This document shows positions 46,707-54,656 of a stretch of DNA of 64,000 nucleotides, piece by piece. Made by a program: the position numbers and the translations under genes. The DNA comes from Pigmentiphaga humi. GTDB taxonomy: Bacteria > Pseudomonadota > Gammaproteobacteria > Burkholderiales > Burkholderiaceae_B. How positions within the stretch are numbered: position 1 is the first letter of the stretch; every line of letters begins with the position of its first letter. The stretch is from positions 62,001 to 126,000 of the forward strand of contig NZ_UWPJ01000014.1 in NCBI RefSeq assembly GCF_900606115.1, read 5' to 3'. The notes beneath the pieces are model-generated. The model was not told the origin of the DNA. It worked only from the letters and a program-made list of their open reading frames with translations, and did not search any database.

Positions 46707-46753
46707 CCCCTAGAATTAGTGCCGCGCCAGCCAAACACCACTATATGTAGTGG
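46707..46753. promoter_or_regulatory. Tandem NrdR boxes upstream of nrdAB
   Basis: Box 2, CCACTATATGTAGTGG (46738-46753), is a near-perfect palindrome matching the NrdR consensus ACACTATATATAGTGT at most positions. Box 1, CCCCTAGAATTAGTGC (46707-46722), is a weaker match starting exactly 31 bp upstream, the usual NrdR box spacing. Both lie just after the TACAAT -10, where the repressor would block initiation. Confidence 0.85.
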
Positions 46754-46778
46754 CTGCGCCGCAAGAAAAGGGGAAAAC

Positions 46779-46844
46779 ATGGCTTATTCCATCACGCCAG
46801 CCCAGACGTGCCGCGGTTCCAGCCGCCTCGCCTGTCGTCGTTAA
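46779..46844 (+). CDS. Putative 21-residue leader peptide upstream of nrdA
   Basis: ATG at 46779 preceded by AAAAGGGGAAAAC, a strong ribosome-binding site with 5-7 nt spacing, better than that of many genes here. The product begins MAYSITPAQTC and ends at TAA 46842-46844; it is rich in Arg, Ser and Cys. It sits in the ~270-nt nrdA leader, just ahead of a GC-rich hairpin. Its translation may be real; any regulatory role is inference. Confidence 0.45.
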   Translation: MAYSITPAQTCRGSSRLACRR

Positions 46845-46971
46845 GCCCCAACCGCGCCCGGCGCGGCTGTCGCTCTTGCAGTCCCGAATTTTTTACCCTG
46901 CTTCAACTCCCAGAACACCCCGAGTATCGGCGCGGCCCCCATCCCGCGCCTTCATGCATCCAGGAGGCCTT

Positions 46972-49869
46972 ATGCAACTCTCGACATCGCCGGCCCAAAC
47001 GCAAGCTGCGCCGCTCGCTTCCAAGCCCGCAGCCGCCGAAGCCGAAACATCCTCGTACTCCGACTACAAGGTCATCCGGCGCAATGGCGCCGTGGTCGGA
47101 TTCGAACCCGGCAAGATCTCGGTCGCGCTGACCAAGGCCTTCCTCGCCGTCAACGGCGGCCAGGGCGCAGCCTCCGCGCGCGTGCGCGAGCTCGTCGAAG
47201 GCCTGACCAAACAGGTCGTCCACGCCCTGGTGCGCCGCCAGCCCACCGGCGGCACCGTGCACATCGAAGACATCCAGGACCAGGTCGAGCTGGCGCTGAT
47301 GCGCTCCGGCGAGCACGACGTCGCGCGCGCCTACGTGCTCTACCGCGAGAAACGCGCCCAGCAGCGCGCCCTGATGCATACCGAGCCCAACCAGCCCGTC
47401 CTGCACGCCACCGAAAACGGCCTGCGCATCCCGCTCGACCCGCAGCACCTGCAGGCCATCATCGTCGCCGCGTGCTCGGGCCTGGAAGAATTCGCCTCGG
47501 CCGAGACCATTTTCAAGGAAACCGTCAAGAACCTGTACGACGGCGTCTCCACCGACGAAATTTTCAAGTCCGCCATCCTCGCCGCCCGCTCGCAGCTCGA
47601 GAAGGATCCGGCCTACAGCACGGTCACGGCACGACTCTTGCTGCACACCATCCGCAAGGAAGTGTTGGGCGAAGAGGTAGAACAAGCGGCCATGGCCACT
47701 CACTACGCAACGTATTTCCCGCAGTTCATCGCGCGCGGCATCGAAGGCGGCCTGCTCGACCCCGAGTTGGCGAGCTTCGACCTGGCGCGCCTGGCCGCCG
47801 CGCTCGACCACAGCCGCGACCTGCAATTCAGCTACCTCGGCCTGCAGACCCTGTACGACCGCTACTTCCTGCACATCAAGGGCACCCGCATCGAACTGCC
47901 GCAGGCCTTCTTCATGCGCGTGGCCATGGGCCTGGCCATCGAAGAAGCCGAGCGCGAGACGCGCGCCATCGAGTTCTACAACATCCTGTCGTCGTTCGAC
48001 TTCATGAGCTCGACGCCGACGCTGTTCAACGCGGGCACCCTGCACTCGCAGCTGTCGTCGTGCTACCTGACCACGGTGGACGACAGCCTGGAAGGCATCT
48101 ACGACGCCATCAAGGAAAACGCGCTGCTGGCCAAGTACGCCGGCGGACTGGGCAACGACTGGACCCCGGTGCGCGCGCTGCGCAGCCACATCAAGGGCAC
48201 CAACGGCGAAAGCCAGGGCGTGGTGCCGTTCCTCAAGGTGGTCAACGACACCGCCGTCGCGGTCAACCAGGGCGGCAAGCGCAAAGGCGCGGTCTGCACC
48301 TACCTGGAGACCTGGCACCTGGACATCGAGGAATTCCTCGAACTGCGCAAGAACACCGGCGACGAGCGCCGCCGCACCCACGACATGAACACGGCGAACT
48401 GGATTCCCGACCTGTTCATGAAGCGCGTGATGGAGAACGGCGAATGGACGCTGTTCTCGCCGTCCGACTGCCCGGACCTCCACGACAAGGTCGGCAAGGC
48501 CTTCGAGCAGGCCTACCTCGGCTATGAAGCGCAGGTCGCCAGCGGCGAACTGAAGCTCTTCAAGAAGATCCCGGCCATCAACCTGTGGCGCAAGATGCTG
48601 TCCATGCTGTTCGAAACCGGCCATCCGTGGATCACGTTCAAGGACCCGTGCAACATCCGCTCGCCGCAGCAGCATGTCGGCGTCGTGCACAGCTCCAACC
48701 TGTGCACCGAGATCACGCTGAACACCAACGCCACCGAAATCGCGGTCTGCAACCTGGGCTCGGTCAACCTCGTCGCCCACCTCAAGACCAACGACGACGG
48801 CTCGGTCTCGCTCGATCACGACAAGCTGCGCCGGACCATCGGCGTTGCCATGCGCATGCTCGACAACGTGATCGACATCAACTACTACGCCGTCGACAAG
48901 GCCAAGAACTCCAACTCGCGCCATCGCCCCGTCGGCATGGGCATCATGGGCTTCCAGGACGCGCTGCACATCATGCGCACGCCCTACGCTTCCGACGCCG
49001 CGGTCGTGTTCGCCGACCAATCGATGGAAGCGGTGTGCTACTACGCCTACCTGGCCTCGACCGAACTGGCCGAAGAACGCGGCCGCTATTCGTCGTTCGA
49101 AAATTCGCTGTGGGACCGCGGCATCCTGCCGCAGGACTCCATCGAGCTGCTGCGCCAGGAGCGCGGCGGCTACGTCGAAGTCGACCAGAGCGCGGCCATG
49201 GACTGGAGCTCGTTGCGCGAGCGCATCAAACAGCACGGCATGCGTAATTCCAATTGCATCGCCATTGCCCCGACGGCAACGATTTCCAATATCATTGGCG
49301 TGTCCGCGTGCATTGAACCGACCTATCAGAACTTGTACGTCAAATCGAACCTCTCCGGCGAATTCACGATCGTCAACGACTACCTGGTCCGCGATCTCAA
49401 GAAGCTCGGACTGTGGGACGAAGTGATGGTCGCGGATCTGAAGTACTTCGACGGCAGCCTCGCCAAGATCGACCGGGTCCCGGCCGAGCTGCGCAAGCTG
49501 TATGCGACGGCCTTCGAGGTCGAGCCCCGCTGGCTCGTCGAATGCGCCGCGCGCCGGCAGAAGTGGATCGACCAGTCGCAATCGCTCAACATCTACATGG
49601 CGGGCGCGTCGGGCAAGAAGCTGGATGAAACGTACAAACTGGCTTGGCAGCGTGGCCTGAAGACCACCTACTACCTTCGCACCCTGGGTGCGACCAGCGC
49701 CGAGAAGTCCACCGGACGCGGCGGCGAATTGAACGCCGTGTCGATGGGCTCGTCCAATGCGGGAAGCTCCGCGGCAGGCAGCCACCTGCCGGAACCGGAA
49801 ATCGTCGGGGCGGTATGCACCATGAAGCCGGGCGACCCCGGCTTCGAAGAGTGCGAAGCCTGCCAATAA
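46972..49869 (+). CDS. nrdA: Ribonucleotide reductase class Ia, alpha (large) subunit
   Basis: 965 residues from ATG 46972, with AGGAGG 4 nt upstream; the longer open frame overlaps the leader and was rejected. An N-terminal ATP-cone (VIRRNGAVVGFEPGKIS) is followed by the catalytic barrel: LSSCYLTTVDDS, NLCTEITLNTN, and ATEIAVCNLGS for the active-site Cys, Asn and Glu, and the C-terminal redox pair CEACQ. It reduces ribonucleoside diphosphates. Expression is probably repressed by NrdR. Confidence 0.96.
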   Translation: MQLSTSPAQTQAAPLASKPAAAEAETSSYSDYKVIRRNGAVVGFEPGKISVALTKAFLAVNGGQGAASARVRELVEGLTKQVVHALVRRQPTGGTVHIEDIQDQVELALMRSGEHDVARAYVLYREKRAQQRALMHTEPNQPVLHATENGLRIPLDPQHLQAIIVAACSGLEEFASAETIFKETVKNLYDGVSTDEIFKSAILAARSQLEKDPAYSTVTARLLLHTIRKEVLGEEVEQAAMATHYATYFPQFIARGIEGGLLDPELASFDLARLAAALDHSRDLQFSYLGLQTLYDRYFLHIKGTRIELPQAFFMRVAMGLAIEEAERETRAIEFYNILSSFDFMSSTPTLFNAGTLHSQLSSCYLTTVDDSLEGIYDAIKENALLAKYAGGLGNDWTPVRALRSHIKGTNGESQGVVPFLKVVNDTAVAVNQGGKRKGAVCTYLETWHLDIEEFLELRKNTGDERRRTHDMNTANWIPDLFMKRVMENGEWTLFSPSDCPDLHDKVGKAFEQAYLGYEAQVASGELKLFKKIPAINLWRKMLSMLFETGHPWITFKDPCNIRSPQQHVGVVHSSNLCTEITLNTNATEIAVCNLGSVNLVAHLKTNDDGSVSLDHDKLRRTIGVAMRMLDNVIDINYYAVDKAKNSNSRHRPVGMGIMGFQDALHIMRTPYASDAAVVFADQSMEAVCYYAYLASTELAEERGRYSSFENSLWDRGILPQDSIELLRQERGGYVEVDQSAAMDWSSLRERIKQHGMRNSNCIAIAPTATISNIIGVSACIEPTYQNLYVKSNLSGEFTIVNDYLVRDLKKLGLWDEVMVADLKYFDGSLAKIDRVPAELRKLYATAFEVEPRWLVECAARRQKWIDQSQSLNIYMAGASGKKLDETYKLAWQRGLKTTYYLRTLGATSAEKSTGRGGELNAVSMGSSNAGSSAAGSHLPEPEIVGAVCTMKPGDPGFEECEACQ

Positions 49870-49897
49870 TCCCCGCTGAAATACCGGAGTCGATCTT

Positions 49898-51055
49898 ATG
49901 TTGTCCTGGGACGAAGAAGTTTCTACCAACCCCGCCATGCCGGCCCTGCAGCCGGCGGGCACCGCGCGCCCGCAAGGCGGCGCGTTCGACGAGGTCGCGC
50001 TGGCCTCGGGCGCCGCGGCGTCCGCCAGCGACGCCTCGCAGCGCGTCAACGTCGCCGACAAGCGCATCATCAACGGCCAGACCGACGTCAACCAGTTGGT
50101 CCCGTTCAAGTACAAATGGGCCTGGGAAAAATACCTGGCCACCTGCGCCAACCACTGGATGCCGCAGGAAATCAACATGTCGCGCGACATCGCGCTGTGG
50201 AAGAACCCCGAGGGCCTGACCGAAGACGAGCGCCGCATCATCAAGCGCAATCTGGGGTTCTTCGTCACGGCCGACTCGCTGGCGGCCAACAACATCGTGC
50301 TGGGCACGTATCGCCACATCACCGCGCCCGAGTGCCGGCAGTTCCTGCTGCGCCAGGCCTTCGAGGAAGCGATCCACACCCACGCCTACCAGTACATCGT
50401 CGAAAGCCTGGACCTGGACGAGGGCGAGATCTTCAACGCCTATAACGAAGTCCCGTCCATCCGCGCCAAGGACGAATTCCTGATTCCGTTCATCGACGCC
50501 ATCGCCGATCCGGACTTCAAGACCGGCACGCCCGAAGCCGACCAGACGCTGCTGAAGTCGCTGATCGTATTCGCGTGCCTGATGGAAGGCCTGTTCTTCT
50601 ATGTAGGCTTCACGCAGATCCTGGCGCTGGGCCGCCAGAACAAGATGACCGGCGCCGCCGAGCAGTACATGTACATCCTGCGGGACGAGTCCATGCACTG
50701 CAACTTCGGCATCGACCTCATCAACACGATCAAGCTCGAGAATCCGCACCTGTGGACGCCGGAATTCCGCGAGGAAATCCGCGCCCTCTTCCGCAAAGCG
50801 GTCGATCTCGAATACGCTTACGCCGAAGACACCATGCCGCGCGGCGTGCTGGGGCTGAATGCGCCGATGTTCAAGTCGTACCTGCGCTTCATCGCCAACC
50901 GCCGTTGCCAGCAGATCGGCATCGAGCCGCTGTTCCCCCAGGAAGAAAACCCCTTCCCGTGGATGGCGGAGATGATAGACCTGAAGAAAGAACGCAATTT
51001 CTTCGAAACGCGTGTGATCGAATACCAGACCGGCGGTGCGCTGAACTGGGATTGA
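49898..51055 (+). CDS. nrdB: Ribonucleotide reductase class Ia, beta (small) subunit
   Basis: 385 residues. Iron ligands and radical-site region: [38 protein letters not shown] and [12 protein letters not shown]. It holds the diiron-tyrosyl radical cofactor that starts catalysis in NrdA. The first ~50 residues are Ala/Pro-rich and variable. 28 bp after nrdA, clearly the same operon. Confidence 0.96.
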   Translation: MLSWDEEVSTNPAMPALQPAGTARPQGGAFDEVALASGAAASASDASQRVNVADKRIINGQTDVNQLVPFKYKWAWEKYLATCANHWMPQEINMSRDIALWKNPEGLTEDERRIIKRNLGFFVTADSLAANNIVLGTYRHITAPECRQFLLRQAFEEAIHTHAYQYIVESLDLDEGEIFNAYNEVPSIRAKDEFLIPFIDAIADPDFKTGTPEADQTLLKSLIVFACLMEGLFFYVGFTQILALGRQNKMTGAAEQYMYILRDESMHCNFGIDLINTIKLENPHLWTPEFREEIRALFRKAVDLEYAYAEDTMPRGVLGLNAPMFKSYLRFIANRRCQQIGIEPLFPQEENPFPWMAEMIDLKKERNFFETRVIEYQTGGALNWD

Positions 51056-51437
51056 CCACACACGACAGGATCAGGCGCCTCGTGCGCCCGGCGGGGTCCG
51101 GATGCGTTTAGACGCGGGAGCGGCAGGCAAAAACCTGCACCCCAGCGCACCATCCGGCCCCTGCGTTCGCATCCCGCGTGAAACACGCGTATGCGCACGC
51201 TCCCGGGCCCACTCCGCGCCATCCGGCAGGCGGCAAGCCGCCTGCCTAGTCATTCGACATGTCTCGCACCGGTTGCGGGGCATGTCGAATGGCTGTGTGC
51301 AGCATTCATTAGCGCAAACCGGTTGCGTTGCTGGAGTCATGGTTCAGCAACAAGGCTTGCGCCGATGAATAGCCCGTTAGGATGGTCCGAGCGGGTTCGT
51401 GTTCTGGGTCCCTGAACGTCTCGTAAAGGAGCAGACC
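51056..51437 (+). other. Gap between nrdB and the H1-like gene, with hairpins
   Basis: 382 bases. It contains a 10-bp stem GGCAGGCGGC-AA-GCCGCCTGCC (51225-51246), then an 11-bp inverted repeat CATTCGACATG (51251-51261) / CATGTCGAATG (51281-51291). Neither is followed by a T-run, so they may be terminator-like or mRNA-end stabilising. A GCGTG-AAA-CACGC dyad is at 51176-51188. The H1-like gene's promoter must lie in the last ~130 bases; no clear -35/-10 pair was found. Confidence 0.4.
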
Positions 51438-52004
51438 ATGGCGACAGCCAAGAAGGCCGCGAAGAAAGCGGTAGCCAAGAAGGCCCCGGCGGCCAAGAAA
51501 GCCCCGGCCAAAAAGGCAGCAGTGAAGAAGGTCGCGGCCAAGGCCCCGGCCAAGAAAGCGGCAGTGAAGAAGGTCGCAGCCAAGAAGGCCGCACCGGCCA
51601 AGAAGGCAGCGGTGAAGAAGGTCGCCGCCAAGAAAGCTGCACCGGCCAAGAAAGCCGCGGTGAAGAAGGTTGCCGCCAAGAAAGCCGCACCGGCCAAGAA
51701 AGCCGCGGTGAAGAAGGTCGCTGCCAAGAAGGCCGCACCGGCCAAGAAAGCCGTGGCGAAAAAAGCCGCAGTGAAGAAGGTCGCCGCCAAGAAGGCCGCA
51801 CCAGCCAAGAAGGCTGCCGTCAAGAAGACGGCTGCCAAGAAGGCTACGTCGGCCAAAACAGCGGCTCCGGCCAAGAAGGCTTCCCCCAAGAAGCCAGCTG
51901 CCAAAAAGCCTGCCCCGGCCCCTGCCGCAGCTCCTGCGCCAGCGGCCAAGCAGACCCTCAACCCCGCAGCCGCTTGGCCCTTCCCCACGGGAAGCCGCCC
52001 TTAA
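51438..52004 (+). CDS. Histone H1-like nucleoid protein (BpH2-like)
   Basis: 188 residues from ATG 51438, with AAGGAG 6 nt upstream. Composed almost wholly of Lys, Ala, Pro and Val in 16-residue repeats of the type [16 protein letters not shown] (four near-identical copies plus degenerate ones), ending in the conserved [14 protein letters not shown] tail. Bordetella histone H1 homologues of this type bind DNA non-specifically and compact the nucleoid. The 48-bp DNA repeats make copy-number change between strains likely. Confidence 0.9.
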   Translation: MATAKKAAKKAVAKKAPAAKKAPAKKAAVKKVAAKAPAKKAAVKKVAAKKAAPAKKAAVKKVAAKKAAPAKKAAVKKVAAKKAAPAKKAAVKKVAAKKAAPAKKAVAKKAAVKKVAAKKAAPAKKAAVKKTAAKKATSAKTAAPAKKASPKKPAAKKPAPAPAAAPAPAAKQTLNPAAAWPFPTGSRP

Positions 52005-52013
52005 CCGGCAAAC

Positions 52014-52060
52014 CCTCCACCAAGGTTCCACCTTGGTGGAGGCCCGCTTCGCGGGCCTCC
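52014..52060 (+). terminator. Overlapping hairpins after the H1-like gene
   Basis: Hairpin 1: CCTCCACCAAGG-TTCCA-CCTTGGTGGAGG (52014-52042, 12-bp stem). Hairpin 2: GGAGGCCCGC-TTC-GCGGGCCTCC (52038-52060, 10-bp stem). They share GGAGG at 52038-52042, so the full stems exclude each other. No T-run follows. Confidence 0.55.
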
Positions 52061-52109
52061 CGGAGGGAAGCGGCGATGGTGGATTGGCAGAGCCGGATCC
52101 GATGCGCCG
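52038..52109 (-). repeat. Dispersed intergenic repeat, degenerate copy J
   Basis: Reverse orientation, after the H1-like gene. Hairpin GGCCCGC-TTC-GCGGGCC followed by GGCAGAGCCGGATCCGATG, clearly related to copy F but with many substitutions. Confidence 0.55.
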
Positions 52110-52217
52110 CGGTCGGCGGGTGTTTGAGGGGTTCGCGCGGTCGTACTGGCAAAGGGGCGAGGGTTACAATCGGTTTTCTAAATCTTACCGTTTGCTGAAA
52201 ACCGCCTCGGAGCCCCC

Positions 52218-52775
52218 ATGTTCGGCGATATCGTCCCCTTCCTGCTCAACACTCTGTTCACGCTATATGGGGCGGTGCTGCTGTTGCGGCTATGGCTGCA
52301 ATTTGCCCGCATGCCTGCGCACAATCCGATCTCGCGTACGGTATTCCAGGTCACCGACTGGATCGTCATCCCGCTGCGCCGGCTGCTCGGCGGCCGAGGC
52401 GGCGTGGACTGGGCATGCCTGGTTGCGGCCTGGCTGACGGCGCTGGTGTTCCTGATGGCCGTCATGCTCGTGCGGGGCTTCAACCCGCTGGCCATCATGC
52501 CTCAGGGGCTTTGGATCGCGCTGGTGATGATGCTCAAGTGGGGCATCAACCTGATGATGTGGGTCACGCTGCTGATGGTGATCCTGTCCTGGGTGAACCC
52601 GAGCGCGCCCGCGATGCCGGTACTGCAAGGACTGACCGCGCCGCTGCTCGATCCCATACGCCGCGTGCTGCCGTCAATGGGCGGACTGGATCTTTCGCCG
52701 CTGGTGCTGTTCCTGCTGACCCAGGTCGCGCTAATGATGCTGTCACGCCTGGGCCTGCCCATCTTCGGGCTGTAG
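52218..52775 (+). CDS. YggT family membrane protein
   Basis: 185 residues with two YggT repeats, each a hydrophobic pair of helices: LLLRLWLQFARMPAHNPISR followed by TDWIVIPLRRLLGG in the first half and WVTLLMVILSWVNP followed by LDPIRRVLPSMGGLD in the second. Family function is not settled; osmotic tolerance and cell-division or SecY-related roles have been proposed. Flanked by repeat copies J and F. Confidence 0.88.
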   Translation: MFGDIVPFLLNTLFTLYGAVLLLRLWLQFARMPAHNPISRTVFQVTDWIVIPLRRLLGGRGGVDWACLVAAWLTALVFLMAVMLVRGFNPLAIMPQGLWIALVMMLKWGINLMMWVTLLMVILSWVNPSAPAMPVLQGLTAPLLDPIRRVLPSMGGLDLSPLVLFLLTQVALMMLSRLGLPIFGL

Positions 52776-52795
52776 GGCAGCCCACCAGGGAAACC

Positions 52796-52876
52796 CACCC
52801 CCTACCCGCTGACGCGGGCCCCCTCAAGGGGGCGGCACTGGCGGACCGGCAAAGCCGGATCCGCTGTGCCCTGGGT
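52796..52876 (-). repeat. Dispersed intergenic repeat, copy F
   Basis: Reverse orientation, 20 bp after the yggT-family stop. Terminal hairpin CCCGC-GTCA-GCGGG (read in repeat orientation), then the GGGGGCGGCACTGGCGGAC core and AAGCCGGATCCGCTGTGCCC. Confidence 0.85.
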
Positions 52877-52939
52877 TAGGCATCCGAAATATCAACGATC
52901 GTAGCAAAAGACCCGCCGCAACAAGCCAAGACGCCCTTC

Positions 52940-53020
52940 CCAGACCCAGGAAGCGGTGGATCCGGCTCCGCCGGTCCACCCGCTTCGCCCCCCGGGGGGC
53001 GCGCGTCAGCGCGTAGGGGG
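52940..53020 (+). repeat. Dispersed intergenic repeat, copy G
   Basis: Forward orientation, ending GCGC-GTCA-GCGC-GTAGGGGGGG 7 bp from the stop of the glycine-zipper gene (minus). Shares the variant GACCCAGGAAGCGGTGG with copy H. With copy F it forms an inverted pair around 63 bp. Confidence 0.85.
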
Positions 53021-53027
53021 GGCACCA

Positions 53028-53528
53028 TCACATATGCGTGACGCGCGTCACGCCGTTGCCGCTGACCAGGCGCACGCGGTCGCCGACGTAGAACATTTCG
53101 TCGGCTTCCTGCACGATGGAGCGCAGTTCGCCGTTCTGCATGCGTATGGTGATTTCCAGGCCGTTGCGCTTGGATGCGCTGTTTTCGATGGCCTGGCCGG
53201 CGATCCCGCCGGCGATGGCGCCCAGCACGGAAGTGATGATCTGGCCGCGGCCGCCGCCTATGCCGCTGCCGGCCACGCCGCCGACGATGGCGCCGCCCGC
53301 GGTGCCCACACCGGTCTGGCCACGGTCGATGGAAACCTGGCGCACGCCCTCTACGGTGCCGAAACGCACGACTTGTTCGCGCTGCGCCTGGTTCGATTTG
53401 TAGACGGATGCGGAATTGCTGCCCGACGCGCACCCTGCCAGCAGCGCCACCGCGGTCAGCGCGGCAGCCAGGGCGGCGGTCCGGCCACGGCCGGGCGCCT
53501 CGGGACGGGAGGAAATGGATCGATTCAT
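53028..53528 (-). CDS. Glycine-zipper outer-membrane lipoprotein (SlyB/17-kDa antigen-like)
   Basis: 166 residues from ATG 53528 (MNRSISSRPEAPGRGR); upstream in-frame codons were dropped because they lack signal-peptide features. Lipobox ALTAVALLAGC, then a double glycine zipper GTAGGAIVGGVAGSGIGGG and SVLGAIAGGIAGQAIE, and a small C-terminal beta domain (LEITIRMQNGELRSIVQ). Proteins of this class stabilise the outer membrane. Monocistronic between two repeat copies and the kinase gene. Confidence 0.88.
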   Translation of the reverse strand: MNRSISSRPEAPGRGRTAALAAALTAVALLAGCASGSNSASVYKSNQAQREQVVRFGTVEGVRQVSIDRGQTGVGTAGGAIVGGVAGSGIGGGRGQIITSVLGAIAGGIAGQAIENSASKRNGLEITIRMQNGELRSIVQEADEMFYVGDRVRLVSGNGVTRVTHM

Positions 53529-53694
53529 AGAGCTATCCTGATGGGATGCGGCCAAGCCGCGCGTATCCCCGCGTAGACGAAACGAGATTGGACTCTTTTT
53601 ATACCCCGCGGTTCTCCACCAGGCTTGCGGTCGGCGCCCAGCCGAAAGCCAAGGTTGTTTCAAACCATGACCACCGCCAGCGCCGACTGCGCCT

Positions 53695-54651
53695 TCAGGC
53701 CTGCGGCAGCGCCAGCCCGTAGCTGCGCTCGAGCAGCGCGCCGATCTCTTCGCGCGTCGTGTGGTGGTTCTGCGGTCCGCGGCTGGCGATCTTGATGGCG
53801 CCCATCAGGCTGGCCAGCTTGCAGCTGTCTTCCCACTGCCAGCCCAGCGAGATCCCGTACAGCAGTCCGGCGCGATAGGCATCGCCGCAACCGGTGGGAT
53901 CGACCACCGCCTCGGCCTGCACCGGCGCGATGGAGATTTCCCGGCCGCCCGTCAACAGCGTGGATCCTTGCTCGCCGCGCGTGATGACCGCGGCCTGCAG
54001 GCCGCGCGCGATATCCGCCATGCTGCGGCCGGTGCGCTGCTCCACGACGTGGGCCTCGTAGTCGTTGACGGTCAGTACCTGCGCCAGGCCGAGCATCTGC
54101 TCCAGGTCTTCGCCGCTGAACAGCGGCATCGCCTGGCCCAGATCGAAGATGAACGGGATGCCGCGCGCATGCAGGCGGCGGGCATGGGCGAACATGCCGT
54201 CCTTGGCGTCCGGAGCCACGATGCCCCAGGCGCCCGGCGCCTCGCTCAGGTCGTTGGTGGCGGAAGCCGACATGGCGCCGGGGTGGAAAGCGGTGATCTG
54301 GTTGTCCGCCAGGTCGGTGGTGATGAAGCACTGCGCCGTGAAGGTATCGGGCACGATCTTCACCCAGCCGGTATTGGTGCCCTGATCGCGCATGCGACGC
54401 AGATAATCGCCGGCATCTTCGCCCACCGTGGCCACGGGGACTGGCGTGCCGCCGAGCAGGCGCATGTTGTAGGCGATGTTGCCGGCGCACCCGCCGTATT
54501 CCTTGCGCATGGAGGGCACCAGGAACGATACGCTCAGCGAATGGACCTGATCGGGCAGGATGTGTTCCTGGAATCTGCCTTCGAACACCATGATCGTGTC
54601 GAACGCAACAGAGCCGCAGATGATGACGGGAGCGGTGACGGGATGGGCCAT
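53695..54651 (-). CDS. PfkB-family sugar/nucleoside kinase
   Basis: 318 residues, ribokinase fold. N-terminal signature region YGGCAGNIAYNMRLLGG and the C-terminal PfkB signature DPTGCGDAYRAGLLYG with the catalytic Asp. The overall layout resembles bacterial adenosine kinase-like PfkB proteins; fructose-type sugars cannot be excluded. 5 bp downstream of the zinc-ribbon gene and probably co-transcribed with prmA. Confidence 0.88.
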   Translation of the reverse strand: MAHPVTAPVIICGSVAFDTIMVFEGRFQEHILPDQVHSLSVSFLVPSMRKEYGGCAGNIAYNMRLLGGTPVPVATVGEDAGDYLRRMRDQGTNTGWVKIVPDTFTAQCFITTDLADNQITAFHPGAMSASATNDLSEAPGAWGIVAPDAKDGMFAHARRLHARGIPFIFDLGQAMPLFSGEDLEQMLGLAQVLTVNDYEAHVVEQRTGRSMADIARGLQAAVITRGEQGSTLLTGGREISIAPVQAEAVVDPTGCGDAYRAGLLYGISLGWQWEDSCKLASLMGAIKIASRGPQNHHTTREEIGALLERSYGLALPQA

Positions 54652-54656
54652 GGCGG

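Larger units (their letters stand above)
46488..46971 (+). promoter_or_regulatory. nrdAB promoter and leader region
   Basis: 484 bases between ampD and nrdA. It holds a TACAAT -10 candidate (46693-46698, weak -35), two NrdR boxes just downstream, a 21-codon leader ORF, a CCGCGC-CCG-GCGCGG hairpin (46852-46866) and a T-run at about 46889-46894. The first ~200 bases contain a GCGTG-AAA-CACGC dyad (46593-46605) and otherwise nothing I can identify. Confidence 0.6.

Noticed and set aside
46903-50379. Very long open frame (1158 codons) on the minus strand opposite nrdAB
   Set aside because: It is a mirror of the nrdA/nrdB codon pattern in GC-rich DNA; its product is His/Val/Arg-rich with no family motif, while nrdAB on the plus strand are unmistakable.
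46593-51188. GCGTGAAACACGC at 46593-46605 and 51176-51188 as parS sites flanking nrdAB
   Set aside because: Only the half CGTGAAACA matches the parS consensus; the left half is missing at both places. The shared dyad may still be real but is too short to interpret.
51309-52031. Leu/Gly/Arg-rich minus-strand frames over the H1-like gene
   Set aside because: They arise from the complement of AAG/GCC-rich tandem repeats; the plus-strand H1-like protein explains the sequence.
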